From: Eubacterium sp.
GTDB taxonomy: Bacteria; Bacillota_A; Clostridia; Lachnospirales; Lachnospiraceae
Direction: 5' to 3'
Assembly (NCBI GenBank): GCA_023663915.1
Contig: JAMPGN010000089.1
Location: forward strand, 1 to 15,698
DNA: 15,698 nt
In this document: positions 1 through 7,995 of the stretch, piece by piece
How positions within the stretch are numbered: position 1 is the first letter of the stretch
How the letters are laid out: every line of letters starts with the position of its first letter
The notes under the pieces: generated by a model
What the model was told of the DNA's origin: nothing
Databases searched by the model: none
The model's input: only the letters and a program-made list of their open reading frames with translations
Made by a program: the position numbers and the translations under genes

Positions 1-10
1 TGCCCATTAA

Positions 11-157
11 GCAGAGTTTGCAAAGGTGTACTTTTACAAAGAGACCCTCCGGCATCTGAAAGTGTTGAAAAAAGATGTAAAAAAATTGAAAAACGTCGAA
101 AATCAAAAAAAGCGATTGAACAATCCGTTTTTTTATGATAGACTAAGAAACTGTTAA
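11..157 (+). pseudogene. possible C-terminal tail of an upstream gene (unidentified)
   Basis: From position 11 to the TAA at 155-157 one frame is open and its translation is protein-like: a lysine-rich helix followed by NPFFYDRLRNC and the stop. A TAA lies in the same frame at 8-10, so it cannot simply continue an upstream gene unless that gene is frameshifted or the reading is in error. The only plausible start inside is GTG at 26, preceded by AAAG but without proper spacing. Another frame is also open from base 1 to a TGA at 136-138. This is therefore either the remnant of a broken upstream gene or chance. No family is recognised. Confidence 0.3.
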
Positions 158-187
158 AGCAGCTATGTAAGTTTTGTAAAAGTACAC
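26..187. repeat. 15-bp inverted repeat pair (26-40 / 173-187)
   Basis: GTGTACTTTTACAAA at 26-40 is the exact reverse complement of TTTGTAAAAGTACAC at 173-187, separated by 132 bases. The right copy overlaps the palindrome at 183-202 just upstream of the first glycosyltransferase. It could be paired operator half-sites or a long-range RNA stem. I do not recognise the motif. Confidence 0.45.
116..144 (+). promoter_or_regulatory. candidate sigma-A promoter upstream of the locus
   Basis: TTGAAC (116-121) and TAGACT (139-144) are separated by 17 bases, each matching 4 of 6 consensus positions. The site lies inside the possible upstream reading frame and in AT-rich DNA where such matches are frequent. 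It is a weak prediction. Confidence 0.3.
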
Positions 188-202
188 ATTTCAAAATGTG
201 TA
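183..202. promoter_or_regulatory. hyphenated palindrome in the leader
   Basis: TACACATTT, a two-base centre CA, then AAATGTGTA form perfect 9-bp arms. It lies 25 bases before the ATG of the first glycosyltransferase and could be an operator or a small RNA hairpin near the ribosome binding site. No regulator can be named. Confidence 0.4.
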
Positions 203-227
203 TGAAGATTGCAGCGGAGGAGAGACC

Positions 228-1175
228 ATGGCATCTGATTATGCGGTTGTAGTGGTGACATATAACCGGCTGGCGCTTCTGCAGGAATGTCTGGAACAGG
301 TGGAGCGTCAGACGCTTCCGCCGAGGAAGATCATCGTGGTAGATAATGCATCCACGGACGGCACGGCGGCGTATCTGCGGGAATGCGAACGGGAGAAAGC
401 CTGTTACCAGATCATCACCTGCGCGGAAAATACAGGCGGCGCAGGCGGGTTTGAGCGGGGCATGCGGGCGGCGGAGAGAGAAGACGTGACGTGTCTGCTG
501 ATGATCGACGACGATGCCATCCTTGCCGTGGACTATATGGAAAAAATCATGGAGGCAAGACGGCATTATCCGGCATATCGGGCGTACGCGGGCATGGTGA
601 TGACGGCGGACAGGATCGATACCTATCACCGCAAGAACATCATCAGACCGGGGCTGCTGCAGAGAAATTGTCCGGAAGAATGTTATACAGACAGACATGC
701 CGGAGCGCCTTTTGCCTGTGATGTCGCGTCCTTTTGCGGCATGGTGGTGGACAGGGCGCTGGTGAACAGGGTCGGACTGCCCTGCGGGGCATATTTTATC
801 TGGAACGACGATACGGAATATTCCCTGCGGCTGAACCGCTATACGCGGTTTCTGGTCATACCGGAAGCGCAGCTTGACCATAAGACAACGGCATATGTTA
901 AGAAATATCCACACAGGCGTTATGATTGGCGTGAGTACTACGGGATCAGGAACCGCCTGCTGTATGTCAGAAAGCATGGCAATATGCTGGACAGGGTGGT
1001 AAACAGGGTGGATATGTTCTGTCATATCGTACTGCGCAACTGGTTGTTTGGCATCGTCAATATGGACGGTTATGACTGGAAATATGAGAAGCGCCTGGTC
1101 AGGGAAGCATACCGTGATGCACGGCTGCCCGAAGCGCTTCCTAAGGACGTCCGGGTCGCTGAGAAATACATATAA
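228..1175 (+). CDS. GT2 family glycosyltransferase, galactofuranosyltransferase-like
   Basis: The 315-residue product is a cytoplasmic GT-A glycosyltransferase predicted to transfer a sugar from a nucleotide donor to a lipid-linked acceptor. Visible motifs are the N-terminal VVVVTYNR strand (residues 7-14), VVDNASTDGT (37-46), the NTGGAGGFERG loop (68-78), a DDD metal-binding motif at 94-96, the WNDDTEYSLR acceptor/catalytic motif at 192-201 and His218. The NTGGAGGF plus DDD plus W-DD-E combination is typical of GlfT1/GlfT2 and WbbL/RfbF-like transferases. The start is ATG 228 because GGAGG at 216-220 sits 7 bases upstream; the in-frame ATG at 198 has no Shine-Dalgarno site. It ends 18 bases before the next gene's start and lies two genes before the UDP-galactopyranose mutase, which favours a galactofuranose (Galf) donor. 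Rhamnosyl transfer remains possible. Confidence 0.88.
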   Translation: MASDYAVVVVTYNRLALLQECLEQVERQTLPPRKIIVVDNASTDGTAAYLRECEREKACYQIITCAENTGGAGGFERGMRAAEREDVTCLLMIDDDAILAVDYMEKIMEARRHYPAYRAYAGMVMTADRIDTYHRKNIIRPGLLQRNCPEECYTDRHAGAPFACDVASFCGMVVDRALVNRVGLPCGAYFIWNDDTEYSLRLNRYTRFLVIPEAQLDHKTTAYVKKYPHRRYDWREYYGIRNRLLYVRKHGNMLDRVVNRVDMFCHIVLRNWLFGIVNMDGYDWKYEKRLVREAYRDARLPEALPKDVRVAEKYI

Positions 1176-1193
1176 GATATGCCGGAGGGAAAC

Positions 1194-3014
1194 ATGGTTA
1201 CAGAAGTGAGGATTCAGGATATTTTATGGCCTAAGGACGGGATCTGCACGGACGTGGAGATGTACTTTCATTCTAACTATAAGAGAAGCATTGTCTGGGA
1301 AGAGGATATCTGTATCCTGTTTCGCAAGGGCGGGGTCGTGACAACGGACACCTATTTTAACAGTCTGACGATCGAAAAATGGAGGAAGTATACAGAAGCA
1401 GGCGCAATACGGCTCACATTGTTTCTGCAGGGAAAATGTAACGTAAGCCTGTGCTGGAAGCAGAAGATCAATGACAGATATGTGGAGAGGGAACTGAAAA
1501 ACAGCACGATCGATGCGGCGCAGCGGACGACGGTTACGCTGGAATATCCAGAGGAAACAAAGGGTATGTTCTATTTCCGCATAGAAGCGCTGGAAAAAGG
1601 GGCGAAACTCTATGGCGGCTATTATGCGACCGAGATCGAGGAGACGCAGCTTCGTCCCGTGAAGCTTGGCATCGTGATCTGTACCTATAAGCGGGAAGCG
1701 TACGTGTGCAATAACATCAGACTGCTGAACCGGGATATCATAGAGAACCCGCAAAGCCCGCTCTATGGTAGCGTGGAGGTCTTTATCTCGGATAACGGAC
1801 ATAGCCTGGACGAATATGGTCTGCAGAGCGGGAACGTACATATTGTGCCCAATAAAAACGCGGGCGGTGCGAGCGGATTTACCAGAGGTCTGATCGAAAT
1901 CCTAAGGCGGCCGGATCAGAAGATCACACATGCGCTGCTGATGGACGACGATGTGATCGTGGACACAGCGTCCATCCTGCGCACGGCGGTTATGCTTGCC
2001 CTGTTAAAAGAGGAATACCGCACTGCTTTTATCGGCGGCGCGATGCTGCGCTCTGACCAGAGAAATATACAGGTAGAGTCCGGCGCAGCCTGGAATGCAG
2101 GGAATCTTGTCTCGCTCAAAGCCGGTCTGGATCTGCGGCTGTGGCAGAACTGTCTGATCAATGAGCAGGAGGAATACAGGGAGTTTAACGCATGGTGGTA
2201 TTGCTGTCTGCCCATGGAGCTGGTCAGTGAGGACAATCTTCCGTTACCAATTTTTATACGCGGCGACGATTTAGAGTACGGACTGCGGAATATGAAGACG
2301 CTGATCCTGCTGAACGGGATCTGTGTCTGGCACGAGCCTTTTGAAAATAAATATGCATCTTATCTGGAATATTATATTATCCGCAACCGGCTGATCGATA
2401 ACAGCTTTCATTTTCCGGGCTGGGGCAAGAAGGAGCTGGTGCGGGAACTGCTCCGGGAATATCGACGGGAGGGGTATCTGTACCGGTACAAGAACGTATC
2501 GCTTTTTATCTGGGGCATCCGGGATTTCCTAAAGGGGATCGACTTCCTGGAACAGACGGATGCGGAAGCGCTGCATAGAGAGATCATGGCGTCCGGTTAT
2601 CGGGCGCTGCCGGCGGAACAGCTGGCTGTCCCCTTCTACTATAGGGAGTATGAGAGAGGACGCAAGGAAAAGCATTCGGCATTCCACGAAGTGGTGCGGC
2701 GGCTTACCTTGAACGGCTATCTGCTGCCGGCGAAGCATGTGCGGACGGTGCCCATGGCGCAGCCGAGACCGGAGTTCGTCTGGCGGGCGCGGACGATTCT
2801 CTTCTATGACATCGTGGAAAATAAAGGTTTTGTGACGCACAGGAGTCTGCGTACTTTTATCAGACAAGGGCTGGAAGTGCTCCGTATGATCTGTGTGATC
2901 TGGGTTAAGTATGATCGGGCGAAGCAGAGTTATATCGACCGTGGGGACGAGCTTAGACGGCTTGCATTCTGGGAGAAGTACCTTGGGATAGGAGGGGTGG
3001 CAGATGAAGTATGA
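1194..3014 (+). CDS. galactofuranosyltransferase GlfT2-like glycosyltransferase
   Basis: The 606-residue product resembles mycobacterial GlfT2 (637 residues), the processive UDP-Galf transferase that builds galactan. An N-terminal beta-rich domain (about 1-155) is followed by a GT-A domain starting at LGIVICTYKR (158-167), with ISDNG (198-202), NAGGASGFTRG (222-232), the DDD metal motif (251-253), GDDLEYGLR (357-365) and W379-H380, matching the layout of GlfT2's Asp catalytic residues and C-terminal His. A helical C-terminal region of about 200 residues follows. ATG 1194 is chosen because GGAGG (1184-1188) is 5 bases upstream; the in-frame ATG at 1179 overlaps the region before that site. The last 11 bases overlap glf, indicating translational coupling. 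Linkage type and acceptor cannot be read from sequence. Confidence 0.88.
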   Translation: MVTEVRIQDILWPKDGICTDVEMYFHSNYKRSIVWEEDICILFRKGGVVTTDTYFNSLTIEKWRKYTEAGAIRLTLFLQGKCNVSLCWKQKINDRYVERELKNSTIDAAQRTTVTLEYPEETKGMFYFRIEALEKGAKLYGGYYATEIEETQLRPVKLGIVICTYKREAYVCNNIRLLNRDIIENPQSPLYGSVEVFISDNGHSLDEYGLQSGNVHIVPNKNAGGASGFTRGLIEILRRPDQKITHALLMDDDVIVDTASILRTAVMLALLKEEYRTAFIGGAMLRSDQRNIQVESGAAWNAGNLVSLKAGLDLRLWQNCLINEQEEYREFNAWWYCCLPMELVSEDNLPLPIFIRGDDLEYGLRNMKTLILLNGICVWHEPFENKYASYLEYYIIRNRLIDNSFHFPGWGKKELVRELLREYRREGYLYRYKNVSLFIWGIRDFLKGIDFLEQTDAEALHREIMASGYRALPAEQLAVPFYYREYERGRKEKHSAFHEVVRRLTLNGYLLPAKHVRTVPMAQPRPEFVWRARTILFYDIVENKGFVTHRSLRTFIRQGLEVLRMICVIWVKYDRAKQSYIDRGDELRRLAFWEKYLGIGGVADEV

Positions 3015-4098
3015 CTATCTGATCGTCGGCGCAGGACTGTACGGAGCCGTATTTGCACAGGAAGCCAAAAGGAAAGGGAAAAGCTGTCTGGTAATCGACA
3101 GACGGGCGCATATCGCCGGCAATATCTATACGAAAGAGGTAGAGGGGATACAGGTACATGTATACGGGGCACATATTTTCCATACTTCGGATCAGAAAGT
3201 GTGGGATTATGTAAACCAATTTGCGGCATTTAACCACTATGTCAATTCCCCGCTGGCGGTCTATCGGGACGAGCTGTATAATCTGCCCTTTAATATGAAT
3301 ACTTTCAGTAAAATGTGGGGCATACGGACGCCGCAGGAGGCAAAGGATATCATTGCAGGACAGATCGCTGATTTGAAGATTACCAAGCCGCGTAATCTGG
3401 AAGAGCAGGCGCTTTCCCTGGTGGGAACAGACGTATATGAAAAACTGGTCAAAGGGTATACGGAGAAACAGTGGGGACGAAGCTGCACCGAGCTTCCGGC
3501 TTTTATCATCAGGCGGCTGCCCCTGCGGTTTACTTACGACAACAATTATTTCAATGACAGATACCAGGGCATTCCGATCGGCGGATATACGGCGATGGTC
3601 GAAAGGATGCTGGAGGGTGTTGAAGTAAAGCTGGGTGTTGATTATTTGGAGCACAAAATGGAATTTGACGGTATGGCGGACAGGGTTATCTATACCGGAC
3701 AGATTGATCGTTATTTTGATTATTGCGAAGGCGTGTTGGCGTACCGAAAGGTGCGTTTCGAGCAGGAAGTGCTGGACTGCGATAATTACCAGGGGAACGC
3801 TGTCGTCAATTACACGCAGCGGGAGGTGCCATACACGCGGATCATCGAGCACAAGCATTTCGATTTCGGCGCCCAGCCTGTGACGGTAATTTCCAGGGAG
3901 TATCCTGCGGAGTGGCATAAGGGAGAGGAACCATATTATCCGGTCAATGATGAGAAGAATAACGCCATCTATGAAGCATATCGGAAGCGGGCGGCGAAGG
4001 AACAGAACGTGATCTTCGGGGGCAGGCTTGGCGAATACCAGTACTACGATATGGATAAGGTGGTCGGCAGGGCGCTGGCGATGGCGGATCGTGAGTGA
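3004..4098 (+). CDS. glf: UDP-galactopyranose mutase
   Basis: This flavoenzyme interconverts UDP-galactopyranose and UDP-galactofuranose, supplying the Galf donor. The 364-residue product starts with the FAD-binding Rossmann segment YLIVGAGLYG (5-14), carries the acidic end of the second beta strand (VIDRR, 30-34) and HIAGN (36-40). It has YGAHIFHT (54-61), a family hallmark, then GYTEKQWG (151-158) and the active-site region RFTYDNNYFNDRYQGIP (175-191). Length and motifs match bacterial Glf throughout. GGAGG at 2991-2995 precedes ATG 3004 by 8 bases. The gene overlaps the GlfT2-like gene by 11 bases, so donor synthesis and donor use are coupled. Its TGA is followed 35 bases later by the AT-rich membrane-protein gene. 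Confidence 0.97.
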   Translation: MKYDYLIVGAGLYGAVFAQEAKRKGKSCLVIDRRAHIAGNIYTKEVEGIQVHVYGAHIFHTSDQKVWDYVNQFAAFNHYVNSPLAVYRDELYNLPFNMNTFSKMWGIRTPQEAKDIIAGQIADLKITKPRNLEEQALSLVGTDVYEKLVKGYTEKQWGRSCTELPAFIIRRLPLRFTYDNNYFNDRYQGIPIGGYTAMVERMLEGVEVKLGVDYLEHKMEFDGMADRVIYTGQIDRYFDYCEGVLAYRKVRFEQEVLDCDNYQGNAVVNYTQREVPYTRIIEHKHFDFGAQPVTVISREYPAEWHKGEEPYYPVNDEKNNAIYEAYRKRAAKEQNVIFGGRLGEYQYYDMDKVVGRALAMADRE

Positions 4099-4133
4099 AT
4101 GTATCAGGAATTGGTGCTATAAAAGGGGAAAAT

Positions 4134-5861
4134 ATGAAAATAAATCATATTGAAAAAATATATCGCTATGTAATTGGTTCCGTTTCTATAGCAGTTTTAT
4201 TATTGATCGCAATTTATAATGCAAAAATGACCAGCTATCTTGTCAAGTGGGAAGTGACATATTATGTCAAGGACAGTTTTTTTATTAATATGCTGTCTTT
4301 TGGGTTGCTGGTTTTGATTTTAATGAAGTTTAAACAAAATAAACTGTATGAAATATTGTCAAATAAATTCTCTGAAGACAGACAATTTCAAAAAGTTAAA
4401 TCCGTGTTATTATTAATAATTTTTTTTGAAGCAGCATTTTGGGCAGTCAGCACACAGTTTATCCCTGGAGTCGATGAGGGGGAGATTCAGCAGTTTGTCT
4501 TTGACTTTATGAAAAAAGACTATTATATGTTTGCGCCGGGTGGATATATGTGCAGGAGTGCAGACAATAGAGGATTGTTTCTTTTTGAGTGCTTCATATC
4601 TGTTGTTTTCGGAAATAAAAATTATTTGGTATATGAGTTAATCAATTCATTTGCTATTGCCATGATATATAAACAGTTTACTGAAATTATGGAAGAATAC
4701 AAATTTAATAGAATTGTTCAGCTTTCTGTAATTATAATCGGTGTACTTTTTTTCCCACTTATAGGGTATTCAATTATGGTGTATGGCAACCTTATGGGAA
4801 TAGCGCTTGGAGTAGCGGCTATAAAATATGAATTGAGATTTTTGGGCAGATATGAGTGGAAAAACGCATGTAAGAGTGCATTTTTTATAATAATAGCAGT
4901 GTTATTAAAGAGTAATATTTTAATTTATTTAGTTGCAATGACTCTATTTGCCATACTGAAATTGGTTGTATTGCAAAGGAAAGAGATTTTATGCTTTATC
5001 ATTTTGCTGATTTTGGGGTATGAAATGCAGTCTGTAATTCCTACATATATTTTGGAAAACATTACGGGTTATGAATTAGACAGTCCGTATTCATATTGGT
5101 CATTTATTGCTATGGGGCTTCAGGAGTCAGAACTGGCTCCCGGCTGGTGGAATGGGTATATTCATACGAATTATTGGGAAAATGATGGGGACACACAGCT
5201 ACAAGCAATAAAAGCAAAAGAAAGTATTAAAAATTCAATAAATCAATTTACTGATGATCCTCAATATGCATTTTGCTTTTTTACGAAAAAGATTGCATCA
5301 ACATGGGCTAATCCTACATTTCAATGCTTTGCAACTGTAAGGAATGGGTCTAATATTGAAGTTCCGCATTGGGTTTCGGCGATACTTAGTTATCCGGGAC
5401 AATATATTATTGTCAAATATCTTAATTTAATGGAATTTTTAATTCTTGCAGGAGCAATTACGGAACTGCTGATTAGCTGGTTTGAGAGTAATTATATTGA
5501 TCGATTAATTTTTCCTATGATTTTAGTAGGAGGATTTTTCTTTCATGTTTTTTGGGAAGCAAAGGCAAGATATGCATTAATGTATTTTGTTGTATTAATA
5601 CCATATGCGGTAATGGGTTATACGGGTTTAGTGGCGAAATTAGAAGAAATGTATCATAGGTCGATTAATACAATGATCAAATCAGTAAGGACTTTTACCA
5701 TCAGAAGATTGTATTTTATTGTCTTAAATTGCATTTTGCTGTCAGTGTATTTTTACTGTTATTCAGATAATAATGGTGGAAAAATATTAGCGGAAAATAC
5801 AGAGGAGTATTCAATCTATCTTGAGGAAGAGGGGCATAGAATGCTCATAAATAAAAAATAA
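4134..5861 (+). CDS. polytopic membrane protein, probable GT-C type glycosyltransferase
   Basis: The 575-residue product has roughly ten or more hydrophobic segments (e.g. 11-28, 50-64, 88-106, 196-214, 248-272, 284-298, 431-449, 460-474, 480-495, 523-542). A D-E pair in the first large outside loop (PGVDEGE, 111-117) is the position of the catalytic acid in GT-C transferases. A long outside loop (about 318-425, with GWWNGY and WANPTF) and a late E-x-K-x-R-Y segment (475-480) recall GT39-like Firmicutes proteins. Such enzymes use polyprenyl-phosphate sugars outside the membrane, and the next gene could make that donor. ATG 4134 follows AGGGGA at 4124-4129; a GTG at 4095 overlapping the glf stop is in frame but has no ribosome site. 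Base composition is strikingly more AT-rich than its neighbours, suggesting separate origin. A polymerase (Wzy-like) is an alternative. Confidence 0.7.
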   Translation: MKINHIEKIYRYVIGSVSIAVLLLIAIYNAKMTSYLVKWEVTYYVKDSFFINMLSFGLLVLILMKFKQNKLYEILSNKFSEDRQFQKVKSVLLLIIFFEAAFWAVSTQFIPGVDEGEIQQFVFDFMKKDYYMFAPGGYMCRSADNRGLFLFECFISVVFGNKNYLVYELINSFAIAMIYKQFTEIMEEYKFNRIVQLSVIIIGVLFFPLIGYSIMVYGNLMGIALGVAAIKYELRFLGRYEWKNACKSAFFIIIAVLLKSNILIYLVAMTLFAILKLVVLQRKEILCFIILLILGYEMQSVIPTYILENITGYELDSPYSYWSFIAMGLQESELAPGWWNGYIHTNYWENDGDTQLQAIKAKESIKNSINQFTDDPQYAFCFFTKKIASTWANPTFQCFATVRNGSNIEVPHWVSAILSYPGQYIIVKYLNLMEFLILAGAITELLISWFESNYIDRLIFPMILVGGFFFHVFWEAKARYALMYFVVLIPYAVMGYTGLVAKLEEMYHRSINTMIKSVRTFTIRRLYFIVLNCILLSVYFYCYSDNNGGKILAENTEEYSIYLEEEGHRMLINKK

Positions 5862-5881
5862 ACTAAGAAAGAGATACCTAA

Positions 5882-6607
5882 ATGGATAAATTATTTATTG
5901 TAATACCGGCATATAACGAATCGGAAAATATCAGATCGGTCATAGAAGACTGGTATCCGGTGATAGAACAATACAGCGGAGGCGGCGCGTCGAGGCTGGT
6001 GATCATAGACGACGGCAGCAGGGACGATACATATGCGATTATGCAGGAGCTGGCAACGAAACGACCGTTACTGCAGCCGCTTACCAAGCCAAACGGCGGG
6101 CATGGCGCAACGGTTCTATATGGGTATCAGTATGCACTAGAAAATGGAGCGGATTATATCTTTCAGACGGACTCGGACGGACAGACGCTGCCGGAGGAGT
6201 TTCATCAGTTCTGGGAAAACAGAAAGCGGTATCGTGCGGTGATCGGATATCGGAATCATAGAGAGGACGGCTTCTCCAGAATATTGGTCACGAAGACGCT
6301 AAAGCTTGTGCTGCGGCTGGTATTTAGTCTGAATGTCACGGATGCAAATACGCCGTTTAGGCTGATGGACCGTGAGGCGCTTGCAGAATACCTTCCGGAT
6401 ATTCCTAAGGATTTTAACCTTTCCAATGTCATGCTGACCGTGCTGTTATTATACAACAAGGAAACGGTAAAATTTATTCCCATTACATTTCGTCCGCGCC
6501 AGGGCGGCGTAAATTCGATCAATCTGCCTAAAATCATAAGAATCGGCATGAGAGCGGTCAAGGATTTTCGGACGATTAAAAAAGGAATGAAGCGGCATAA
6601 CAGATAG
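5882..6607 (+). CDS. DPM1-like GT2 glycosyltransferase (polyprenyl-phosphate sugar synthase)
   Basis: The 241-residue product has the GT2 fold: FIVIPAYNE (5-13), VIIDDGSRDDT (40-50), KPNGGHGATVLYG (69-81), the metal-binding DSDGQ (97-101) and GYRNHREDG (122-130). A basic C-terminal segment with RQGGVNSI follows. These motifs match dolichol/polyprenyl-phosphate mannose or glucose synthases, which load one sugar onto undecaprenyl phosphate at the inner face. There is no C-terminal membrane domain, so it must act as a peripheral enzyme. It starts 20 bases after the GT-C-like gene with only a weak AGAGA-type ribosome site, consistent with readthrough coupling. The pair makes sense as donor synthase plus outside-facing transferase (inference). 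The sugar is not determinable. Confidence 0.85.
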   Translation: MDKLFIVIPAYNESENIRSVIEDWYPVIEQYSGGGASRLVIIDDGSRDDTYAIMQELATKRPLLQPLTKPNGGHGATVLYGYQYALENGADYIFQTDSDGQTLPEEFHQFWENRKRYRAVIGYRNHREDGFSRILVTKTLKLVLRLVFSLNVTDANTPFRLMDREALAEYLPDIPKDFNLSNVMLTVLLLYNKETVKFIPITFRPRQGGVNSINLPKIIRIGMRAVKDFRTIKKGMKRHNR

Positions 6608-6666
6608 GAATATGAGGTTATGGACAGATAAGGAGCAGGCGGAAATGATGAAGCGGGAGGAGCAGG

Positions 6667-7713
6667 TTGAAATTGAGGGAAAAGAATCTGGGGGGGGGGC
6701 AGAACGCAGGTATCGTGCAGAGAGATTCTGCGCTGGATATGATGAAGGGCTGGCTGACTGTTCTCATGGTATTATCGCATTTAACCTATGTGATTCCATT
6801 TGATGGGATCGACAAAATAAATAGCTATGTGAATTTAACCACTTTTTCGGGGTTTATGTTCTGCTTTGGCTATGTATGCCGGAGCGCGTATATTGAAAGC
6901 AAACGGCAGAACGTGGATAAAAGGTTAATCAGAGGAGCATTTAAGTCGTTATTGGCATTTTACATCTGTGGGATAGGATTTTATATGCGGGGAACGGCGC
7001 TGGATTGGGGAAAAGTACTTTTTTTACAGGTCATTCCGACACTGACAGAGTTTCTGGTCAGTTTTAGCCTGATGTATATCATGATATTGATTTTCAGAAA
7101 GCAGTTAAAAGAACTGTCATGGAAAAGTTGTATTTTGACTGTGATAGCCTCATTGATTATCACAGCAGTATTTCCGTTTGAGATGATTAGCAGCCCAGTG
7201 ATGGGAAGTATAGTAGGAACGACGGCGTACTGTTCGTTTCCATTGCTGGCGTATCTTAGTTATTTTTTAATAGGAAGTCTGCTTGCAAAATATCAAATCA
7301 CATGGAACAGCTGGTTATTCATAACAGTATGTATTTCGACGGGGATATTTTTTGTTTTCTGCAAAGTAAACGGAAGGCTGCCGGGAAGGTTTCCGCCGAC
7401 GGTATTATGGGTGTTAGGCGGTAGTCTGTTTATTTATTTGTATTATTGCTTTTTCAAGCTGATGTCACAAAAAGGAAAAGAAGTGACGCCGCTTATTTTT
7501 ATAGGGAAACATACGCTGGTGTTTTTGGTCGTAAGCAATTTGTTGATCTTTTCGGTATGGAATCATCTGGTTGCTGAAAGAATATGGGAAACCATATCCA
7601 TGAATCGATGGGGATGCAGATATATGATCTATATTATAATAACGTTTGTTCTGTCGTGGGGTGTGATCAGAATAAATGAAAAGAGAAAGCAAAGCGCCCT
7701 TGTCATGAAATAA
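6667..7713 (+). CDS. membrane acyltransferase (acyltransferase-3 / O-acetylase-like)
   Basis: The 348-residue product has about ten membrane helices and begins its conserved part with RDSALDMMKGWLTVLMVLSH, the D-x-x-K...H pattern of acyltransferase family 3 proteins that O-acetylate surface glycans. In the frame as sequenced the start is TTG 6667, with GGAGG at 6656-6660 six bases upstream. Ten consecutive G at 6690-6699 fall in codons 8-11. A second start, ATG 6645 (AGGAG at 6631-6635), reads into the same tract in another frame and would enter the acyltransferase if the tract lost one G or gained two. Expression may therefore be phase-variable, or the tract length may be a sequencing artefact. 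It follows the DPM1-like gene by 59 bases. The substrate is probably the exported polysaccharide (inference). Confidence 0.75.
   Translation: MKLREKNLGGGQNAGIVQRDSALDMMKGWLTVLMVLSHLTYVIPFDGIDKINSYVNLTTFSGFMFCFGYVCRSAYIESKRQNVDKRLIRGAFKSLLAFYICGIGFYMRGTALDWGKVLFLQVIPTLTEFLVSFSLMYIMILIFRKQLKELSWKSCILTVIASLIITAVFPFEMISSPVMGSIVGTTAYCSFPLLAYLSYFLIGSLLAKYQITWNSWLFITVCISTGIFFVFCKVNGRLPGRFPPTVLWVLGGSLFIYLYYCFFKLMSQKGKEVTPLIFIGKHTLVFLVVSNLLIFSVWNHLVAERIWETISMNRWGCRYMIYIIITFVLSWGVIRINEKRKQSALVMK
6690..6699 (+). repeat. G10 homopolymer tract at the acyltransferase 5' end
   Basis: Ten consecutive G, the longest G run in the window, lie 23 bases into the acyltransferase reading frame. G tracts of this size are classic slipped-strand mispairing sites. 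Translation starts in two frames lie upstream (TTG 6667 and ATG 6645), each with a purine-rich ribosome site. Confidence 0.9.
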
Positions 7714-7720
7714 AAGATGA

Positions 7721-7756
7721 GTCGCGTAAGCGACGACGGCTGCGAAGCAGACGCTT
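7721..7756 (+). repeat. paired mini-hairpins, GTAA and GAA loops, after the acyltransferase
   Basis: Eight bases after the stop, GTCGC-GTAA-GCGAC (7721-7734) forms a tetraloop hairpin. CTGC-GAA-GCAG (7740-7750) forms a GCGAAGC-type mini-hairpin. An alternative fold pairs AAGCG (7728-7732) with CGCTT (7752-7756), followed by TTTTAT, so the element may act as a weak terminator. The GCGAAGC core is shared with the repeats at 9159-9298. Confidence 0.6.
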
Positions 7757-7813
7757 TTATGAATGGCAAAGGCTGAACTGTTACCTATGTGGAATGGCAT
7801 ATGGCAGTGTACC

Positions 7814-7835
7814 TTGACAATTTCATACTTTACAT
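7814..7835 (+). repeat. left copy of 22-bp inverted repeat
   Basis: The 22 bases starting TTGACAATTTCATAC are the exact reverse complement of 9084-9105. The two copies bracket the PD-(D/E)XK gene together with its promoter. Flanking bases on the two sides are unrelated. Confidence 0.85.
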
Positions 7836-7995
7836 TAGTATGCCGACGATCGGGGTGCGGATTCATCTGTGAATATGACGCTTTACAATGCGTTGCACAA
7901 ATGGTATGCTTTTATAAAATAGAAATTATTCCGATTCAAAAAAACTTTAAAAGCATAATAAACGAAATATCGTCTATTGTTTTTATAAAAAAAGG

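Noticed and set aside
2953..3918. Long open frame on the minus strand opposite glf
   Set aside because: It is a shadow of the glf coding frame; no ribosome site, and the plus strand encodes an unmistakable UDP-galactopyranose mutase.
6612..6803. Short plus-strand gene before the acyltransferase
   Set aside because: Its downstream half is the out-of-frame reading of the acyltransferase after the G tract; treated as the alternative phase, not a separate protein.
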